The notes under the pieces are model-generated. The model was given only the letters and a program-made list of their open reading frames with translations, did not search any database and was not told where the DNA came from. Made by a program: the position numbers and the translations under genes. A stretch of DNA of 64,000 nucleotides from Terebella lapidaria. Lineage: Eukaryota; Annelida; Polychaeta; Terebellida; Terebellidae. Shown here piece by piece: positions 57,660 to 64,000 of this stretch. How positions within the stretch are numbered: the stretch's first letter is position 1; each line of letters opens with the position of its first letter. The DNA is taken from the NCBI GenBank assembly GCA_949152475.1, contig OX424559.1, positions 36,067,119 to 36,131,118 of the forward strand, in the 5' to 3' direction.

Positions 57660-58930
57660 TACTTTAAATAAAATGTATGATATAATAATGAACTAACAAC
57701 ATGAGACGTAGTCTTTCACAAGCATGTCCAGCATCAGTAGAAACGAAACATATGAAGCCTTGTAGTGCAGACGGCCGAAATGTATACTTTGTGTGGAGTG
57801 TGCAATAGATATTAGCAAATGTATTTGTCGCAAGTATTATATTATATGTATTTATCACACAGCGATACAAAGTTCAAGGACGAAACGCGATCTGTTTTTG
57901 CTCCTTCACTTATCAGGAAGTTAAACGTCGATCCTAGAAGTGGTCATATATTACCCTCGGTATATAAGTAGTATGCACACCATGTATAATCGGTTACACC
58001 ATGTAACCGATTATCCGACTTAGTTCTCGGCTCGCCCTCAACTCAACTGAATCTCCGCGTGTACAACTATACCGTCACACTTTAACAGTGCTAGGAAACA
58101 GAGGGCGACACTGTCTGAATTTGTGGTGAACTTTGTCACCATTATTATATCATGAGAATAGAAGTACATGTTCACTTGCTGTTCTCGTAATTTTCAACGA
58201 TATACAACACGGTATTTACCAAATTTTGCTGACTGATGTCTGCATCTAATGAATAGTTTGCATTATAATGATGAATATATATCAATTCCGGATTATGAAT
58301 GAATCATGAATACAAATAGGGTTTTAGACTGCTTGTGCTATCACATTTCAGTGTTTGTGAATTTAGAATTGGGACTCAACAGTAACACACATTTATTGTT
58401 CACCTTCTCATCTACATTATATTGGCCTCGACCAAGATTCCATGGCATCAAACGAATTAGATTTCGGCAATGATGAAAACGACTCGCTAGTACGCAAACA
58501 AACGTGTCTTGTTTGAGCAAATGCAGTTTGTACACTGGCGGTTGTTTTTTTTTACACGCAGTAGATTATATTGCATTAGATTATTGGGAAAAATAATCTA
58601 CTGCAATATTCTACGGGGAGCCGTCTCCCAGTAGATTCTGAAAAAATAATCTAGCTTGTGTGCATATATCATTTTGCTAATAGTTATGACCAGTTTAATG
58701 TCATGTATTTGTAACTTATAATAACAAAACTATACATTTAGTGTATCTTTTGTGTTATACAGTGTATTGCACGTATGAATTTTAGCAATTTTGTTTATTC
58801 AGTGATTAGTTTGAAAGATATTTCAATCTCATAATTATGAAAAACTGGACAGGTTTCTGTAAGATTTATTCCTAATATATATAAACGTCTTGTTTTATAT
58901 TAATATAAGATGAAATTTACAACAATTAAA
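57660..58930. repeat. Segmental duplication, non-coding block, copy 2
   Basis: Matches 40630-41395, with an insertion of about 660 bp at 57985-58650 that copy 1 lacks. The offset between copies is about 17.0 kb here and about 17.6 kb at the receptor exons. Confidence 0.75.
57985..58650. repeat. Insertion with hairpins inside duplicated block copy 2
   Basis: It begins with a perfect 12-bp stem (TAATCGGTTACA, 3-base loop, TGTAACCGATTA) and ends in a stem-rich stretch (GCAGTAGATTAT with ATAATCTACTGC, 58558-58615). It is absent from the corresponding place in copy 1, so it is probably a mobile insertion, but its exact ends are unclear. Confidence 0.5.
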
Positions 58931-59210
58931 TGAAAGTGATTATACCTGTACTTAAACCATACTTGCATTGTTCTCGCAGGTGTTTAATCAATGCTCTATG
59001 TTCGTTAAACACTTGCACGACTGAGTAGTTTTCTGTATGGTTTGAAATAGAGAAACCCCTGGAGTAACAGGGAGCTAACGCCCTTGACCATGTTGAATAA
59101 CCCCCTGTTCCTCAGTTCTGGTCAGCGCAATAATAGCAAAAATGCAATATGGATATTTAATGCACTCGTCAATTTACATTGATGAGATGGAGACAAACTT
59201 ATGAGACATA
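58931..59210. other. Flank of the 3.7-kb inverted-repeat element
   Basis: No gene recognised; ends in TA (59209-59210), the presumed target site. Confidence 0.45.
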
Positions 59211-62200
59211 GTGCCCGGGCCCATTTTGACCCCCGTGCACCCCCCCCCCCCAGAACCCTCCCCCACTGGTATCATTTTGTCCATTAGGATGTACTGAATG
59301 AAATAAAACATGTTAACATTAAAAATATAGGGATGAACTTCATGTTAACACCCTGTGAACATGGGTACCCCTAAATGCATTTTTCGCGATTTTCGCATAC
59401 TCGAAATAAGGGGGTATACTTGGTAAATAGCCTACTATGTCAGTTTTATGGCACGGATCACTACATGGTATAGACCGTTGGAAAGGTAATTGAATTCCCT
59501 ATCAAGTAATGTCTTCAGATCACATATAGGTTAAATATTGATCTGTCTATGGCCAGTCAAATAAAATTTTAATCGACAACTCTGAACAAATTCCCCGAAT
59601 CCATCATGTAGTACATGGAATGAGTGATTTACGTACACTGAAATTAAGGGGGTATGCTTGGTAAATAGCCTACAGTGTCGGTCTCATAGCACTGATCGAT
59701 ACGAGTCATATACCATTGGAATGAGCACTAAGTTACCTATTCAGTGATGTCTTCAAACCTGATCTGTATAGCATATTTGTCTGTTTATGGTCATTTGGAT
59801 GAAAAAATCATGGACAATTCTGACATAATCCCTTGGGTCCCCATCATCTTGACTGGATTGAAACTATTAATTTTCCCCCTTTTTCTGATCTGGAAGAGTA
59901 TCGTTCAATAGGTTCTTCTAGATAGAACAAACAAATTCGAATGAAGAGGATACGAGATATACTAGACGAGATATACTAGATATACATTTTCTCTCACAAA
60001 CAGGTAAAAGTGCATGATTTCTGTGAAAATCTATGCAATTTTCGTACTTCTGAATCAAATGGCTATGATAAGTTGCTAACGTGTACATGTTGAACTGAAT
60101 ATGTTTATTGTCATGCGTTGTAATCCACGAACGAAAACTTAGTCAGAAACTGTATTTTCTGAGTGTCCTGGACTTCAAATGAAATGACAACATTGCCAAC
60201 ATACTTCTTATTATGGATATATACCTGATAATGCCCAGGTATGTTGTACATAACGTGTAGTATGCTATAAATGTACTTAAGTCGTCTACTACAGTGGACT
60301 TTCAAGCAGGACATTACCCAATATGCCTAATCATCATCATCATTGCCACCATCATATTTTTTTAGCAGTCACTGTCATCCTCTCGTGAAACATCTTGCCC
60401 TCCTGTATCAATAATTGACATGCTTGATGCAGGACTACCAGGACTTGGAAGAGTCTAACTGCTGTCAATATAGTGTTTGATCCCACATCTTTTCTTCAAC
60501 ACACAGACCAATGAGTATGATGGGCTTCACTTTTCCAATTGCTTTCACTTCACTGCTCGATTCAATGGTGCTCTTATTGTGTGAAGTCATGTGGGTAACT
60601 CACAGCATAACATAACTGTTTGTCACAAGCATGTGCCAGGTTTAAGGGGTTCATCAGCTACTTGTGGCTGGTTGTGGGCCCAATCTGAGTGGCACTTACA
60701 TATGTATCCAATGGGAGACATCATCATACCAACAACAAACCCTGCACACTGCTGGAGAGGATATATGGGTGTCCTGATGGAGCTGGTGATCTCAAATGTA
60801 CATACACATCGGACAGACTTCTCCAAGTGCCACAGTCCTGTATTAGTACACCAAGCATGTCAATTACAAGGTTGATATCTGGAGGAGAGCACACATCCCT
60901 CAACCTGATGTACCAAGTCCCACCGGTAACAATGGGTGGAGACTCGAAGAAAACAAGCTGGGACCTCTGTGCTTCAAAGGCTTTTAGCTGACTGTGTAGG
61001 TGATATATGCACGGCTATTGAATGAAGGACTCTGGCGCTGGAAGGGAAGAAGTTGAATTGGTTGTGCTGAAGACTTTGGTGGCAATGATGCAAATGATGA
61101 TGGTGGTTAGGCATCATTGGTGAAGGGTAGCTTGAGAGTCTGATTGAATCTCATCTACATGTACTGTTGAATTCTCTGATGTTTCCACATGTTATGGTTG
61201 TCCTGTCTGATTTGTACTCTGGTTTGTATTGTCTGAAAAAAGGTTGAGAATACTGTGGAATCAGATATATTTATTGATATACTGTTGCGACCTAAATTCC
61301 CATAACCTATTCACAAAGCTCCACAAAATGTTGCTGCCTGTGAATTTGATGTATTCATCTTGTGTATACTCAACTCTACTAGCATATATGTTTTAGAATT
61401 TCATTTGCTGCTGTTCATGATGCAAATATATCATGGGCCCAGATAGGTTATGCTGCCTCTCAGCACTGCAAATCCTCTGAACGCAAATCCTTTAAACTGT
61501 CTTACACTTTTTAAATCCTTATTTGATATGATCAGCACAACTTACCGGGTATTGTCATGTATATTTAACTAGCAAGTATATATGTTGGCAAGTTCATTTG
61601 AAATCCATGATACTCAGAAAATAAAAGTTTCTTTTAAAATTCTTCATTTGTATCATCGAACTGATCGTTCATCATAGTTACCGGTAATTTTGAATGGAAA
61701 CACTGTTTCCGAGAAAGTACTTGAAAGAGGACAGAATACTGTTTCAGTTGGATTACAATGCATGACAATAAACATTTTCAGTTTTTTTCTTATCCGAATG
61801 TCCATAAACAGATAAATATTCCATACATATTAGACCTGCAGACATCAATAGATAGGTAATTCAAGTCCCATTCCAATGGTGTATAACATGTACCGCTCAG
61901 TGTTATGAAATCGACATGGTAGGCTATTTACCAAGCATACTACCCCCTTAATTTCAGTGTACGTAAATCACGAAAGATGTGTTTAGGGGAACCCGTTTTC
62001 CAAGGGTATCAGCAATGAAGTTTATCCCTAGTCCATATATATTTACTGTTAACATCTATCATCCATTCAGTAGGCCTTAGTGGACAAAGTTATACCAGTG
62101 GGTGGAGAATCGGAATCTTTCACTGGGCATAAACTGATCCCATGTACTATGTGTGGGATTCATTAAATTTGTTCAGAGTTGTCAATGACAAATTTATTTG

Positions 62201-62938
62201 ACTGACCGCAGACAAATCAATATTCAAGATATATGCAATTTGAAGACATCTTTGGATAGATAAATCAATTATCTTTCCAATGGTATATAACATGTAGTGA
62301 TCTGTGAAATGAAACCAACAAAGTAGGCTATTTACCAAGTATACCCCCTTATTTTTGAGTATACGTAAATCGCGAAAGATGTGTTTAGCAGAACTCGTTT
62401 TCAAAGGGTGTCAACAAGGAAATTTATCCCTGTATATTTACTGGTAACATGTTTTTCTCCATTCAGTGGGCCTCAGAGGATAAAATTATACCAGTGGCTT
62501 GAGAATTTGAGGAGTTCACAGGGGATACACTCATTCCATGTACTACATGATGGATTCGGGGAATTTGTTCAGAGTTGTCGATTAAAATTTTATTTGACTG
62601 GCCATAGACAGATCAATATTTAATATATATGTGATCTGAAGACATTACTTGATAGGGAATTCAATTACCGTTCCAACGGTCTATACCATGTAGTGATCCG
62701 TGCCATAAAACTGACATAGTAGGCTATTTACCAAGTATACCCCCTTATTGCGAGTATGCGAAAATCGCGAAAAATGCATTTAGGGGTACCCATGTTCACA
62801 GGGTGTTAACATGAAGTTCATCCCTATATTTTTAATGTTAACATGTTTTATTTCATTCAGTACATCCTAATGGACAAAATGATACCAGTGGGGGAGGGTT
62901 CTGGGGGGGTGCACGGGGGTCAAAATGGGCCCGGGCAC
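59211..62938. mobile_element. 3.7-kb DNA element with long terminal inverted repeats
   Basis: The ends GTGCCCGGGCCCATTTTGAC (59211) and the complement ending GGGCCCGGGCAC (62938) are flanked by TA on both sides. The outer arms match for at least 400 bp (59211-about 59640 with about 62520-62938). Inside the arms a subterminal unit repeats: GGGGGTATACTTGGTAAATA at about 59408 and 59649 on the left; its complement near 61920, 62322 and 62720 on the right. The interior (60.1-61.3 kb) has only broken coding sequence. A TA target fits Tc1/mariner-like and several other superfamilies; no transposase was recognised. Confidence 0.75.
60340..61250 (-). pseudogene. Unidentified broken coding sequence inside the 3.7-kb element
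   Basis: The minus strand has a roughly 90-codon open stretch (about 60990-60735) with protein-like composition (SQLVFFESPPIVTGGTWYIR, then LSDVYVHLRSPAPSGHPYIL). Pro/Ser-rich pieces lie upstream in other frames (PPSSFASLPPKSSAQPIQLL), and a possible terminal piece lies at about 60465-60367 (SMSIIDTGGQDVSREDDSDC then stop). Frames do not join cleanly. I do not recognise the family; it could be remains of the element's transposase or a captured gene. Confidence 0.35.
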
Positions 62939-63227
62939 TAATAACAGCCATGATGTTACACGAAATGTACACATACAGCAGGCATTATTATAATTGACGT
63001 ATTCTCATTGAATACAAAAAATATATATATTTTATACGATATGATCAACAATCTAAAAATAGGCGAAATAGTGTACTCAATGATAAGACAAAATCCAATA
63101 CTAGTAGACTAAAACAAAACATCAATGAACCAATAAAAGCACACATGCGTGCCACTTGCTCATGGATGCCTGGGTCAGCATACATATACCATACATGTAT
63201 GGAATAGATTGTGATGGTCCGTCGGGG

Positions 63228-64000
63228 TATGAATACACTAGTCAATCTTCGCGTACAGGAAAAGATTATGATAGTAATTTCCCCTGGTACCATGGGTTTT
63301 TCTACGGGTGATAGACCAAGGTCTGGGATATTGTTGAAAATGTAAATCCTGGATAAATTCCCACTCGACACAATATTTACTGTGGTCTCGTCTGGTTGTC
63401 ACCAATCACATCATACAAATTTGAAGCCTGCAAAAAACAATTCGATGATACAGCTAAACACTTTATAAAAAGTATACATGTTCTTGCTTCAAAATTATAT
63501 ACGTAAAGTATCACATGGATGTGTACGTGTGTATTAGTCAGAGAAATGATACATCACCTGTTGATTCTGCGTACTGAGGCTTTCGTATGGTATGACAATG
63601 TCTATATCTTCCTGTTCACTCACATTCTGGTATTCGTCGTCATTTCCGATCTGGGGATTTGACTCCGCACCGGAATTCTCCTGCATCAAAGGGATACAAC
63701 ATTAAAATTCACGCACAAATAACCAACATGCGTGAACACACCCAAAGGAAACGATATGTGAATTATTGTTAAAAACTTATATGTGGAACTTATATGTGAT
63801 TATATGTGTAGTGATGAATTGCATCCAATGCAACCTTCGTGATGTTTTCATATGTGTGAGTCTGATGCACTGCAACGTCAGACGGAAATCCTGTGGCTCC
63901 AACATTTTCATAGTGCACTGGGTGCTGAGCATGTTCTTTTCGCACCTGTGACAATAAATTCGTATACATGACTCAACACAGCATACTGCATGTACATACC
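63228..64000. repeat. Segmental duplication including receptor tail exons, copy 2
   Basis: Counterpart of 45602-46375, continuing past the window edge. Confidence 0.85.
63534..63945 (-). CDS. 3' end of a paralogous Ig/FnIII receptor (partial, last two exons)
   Basis: Minus-strand exons 63945-63835 and 63680-63534 match exons 10 and 11 of the gene at 45870-50521 in length, phase and splice sites, including the odd GTTGCA donor; the rest lies beyond the window. The tail keeps VHYENV and HTYENI. Exon 11 differs: DDEYQNV (Phe to Tyr, adding a YxN motif) and VIPYESL, where Ile at -2 makes a second ITIM-like motif. It ends HFSD at TAA 63536-63534, shorter than the first copy. The frame is intact, so this is probably a live gene whose signalling tail has diverged. 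Confidence 0.75.

Noticed and set aside
1..64000. CRISPR array, bacterial operon or phage signature
   Set aside because: No short regularly spaced direct repeats with unique spacers; the gene structure and repeats are animal-like throughout.

Overview
The window looks like AT-rich genomic DNA from a metazoan, most likely a marine invertebrate and probably a lophotrochozoan such as a mollusc. The evidence is intron-containing genes for single-pass immunoglobulin (Ig) superfamily receptors with phase-1 introns, a dense mix of animal-type transposons (Gypsy, L2/CR1-like LINEs, Harbinger/ISL2EU, pogo-like, Crypton-like), a tRNA-headed SINE, and AGGTCA-rich and mollusc-style satellites. The taxon is inferred from style, not from a diagnostic gene. 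No rRNA gene, functional tRNA gene or CRISPR array was seen.

Layout. 1-7.4 kb: AT-rich DNA with a decayed Crypton-like tyrosine recombinase broken by a SINE, a 63-bp minisatellite, and the C-terminal tail of a pogo-like transposase with a damaged PHD finger. 7.4-10.25 kb: a five-exon plus-strand gene for a V-set Ig membrane protein, with TATA box and polyA signal. 11.4-13.2 kb: MITEs and nested palindromes. 13.2-17.5 kb: one 4.3-kb DNA transposon with perfect 22-bp inverted ends, carrying a Harbinger/ISL2EU transposase and a convergent second gene. 17.9-21.6 kb: three 943-bp LTRs and a short internal region, with a junction resembling end-joined retroviral cDNA. 21.9-24.1 kb: an inverted-repeat element enclosing a neat three-exon C2H2 zinc-finger gene. 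24.5-27.6 kb: three satellites in a row. 27.7-28.5 kb: Harbinger and LINE fragments. 29.2-39.4 kb: a GC-rich, frameshifted Gypsy element with paired LTRs and a 4-bp target duplication.

40-64 kb is a receptor locus. An 11-exon minus-strand gene (45.9-50.5 kb) predicts an 860-residue receptor: five Ig-like domains, two fibronectin-III-like domains, a membrane helix and a tail with tyrosine motifs. The last two exons of a close paralogue lie at the right edge (63.5-64.0 kb), and flanking non-coding DNA is duplicated too (40.6-41.4 with 57.7-58.9 kb). The locus is therefore a tandem duplication with a period of roughly 17-17.7 kb. A LINE landed in copy 1 and a 3.7-kb long-inverted-repeat element in copy 2, and a triplicated, decayed Ig-exon fragment lies between them. 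The architecture (tandem Ig receptors, ITIM-like and YxN motifs, decayed copies) suggests an expanding recognition or immune receptor cluster; that function is inference.

Exon structures were built by eye from splice sites and reading phase. All internal phases of the two complete Ig genes and of the zinc-finger gene agree, which is the main support for them.
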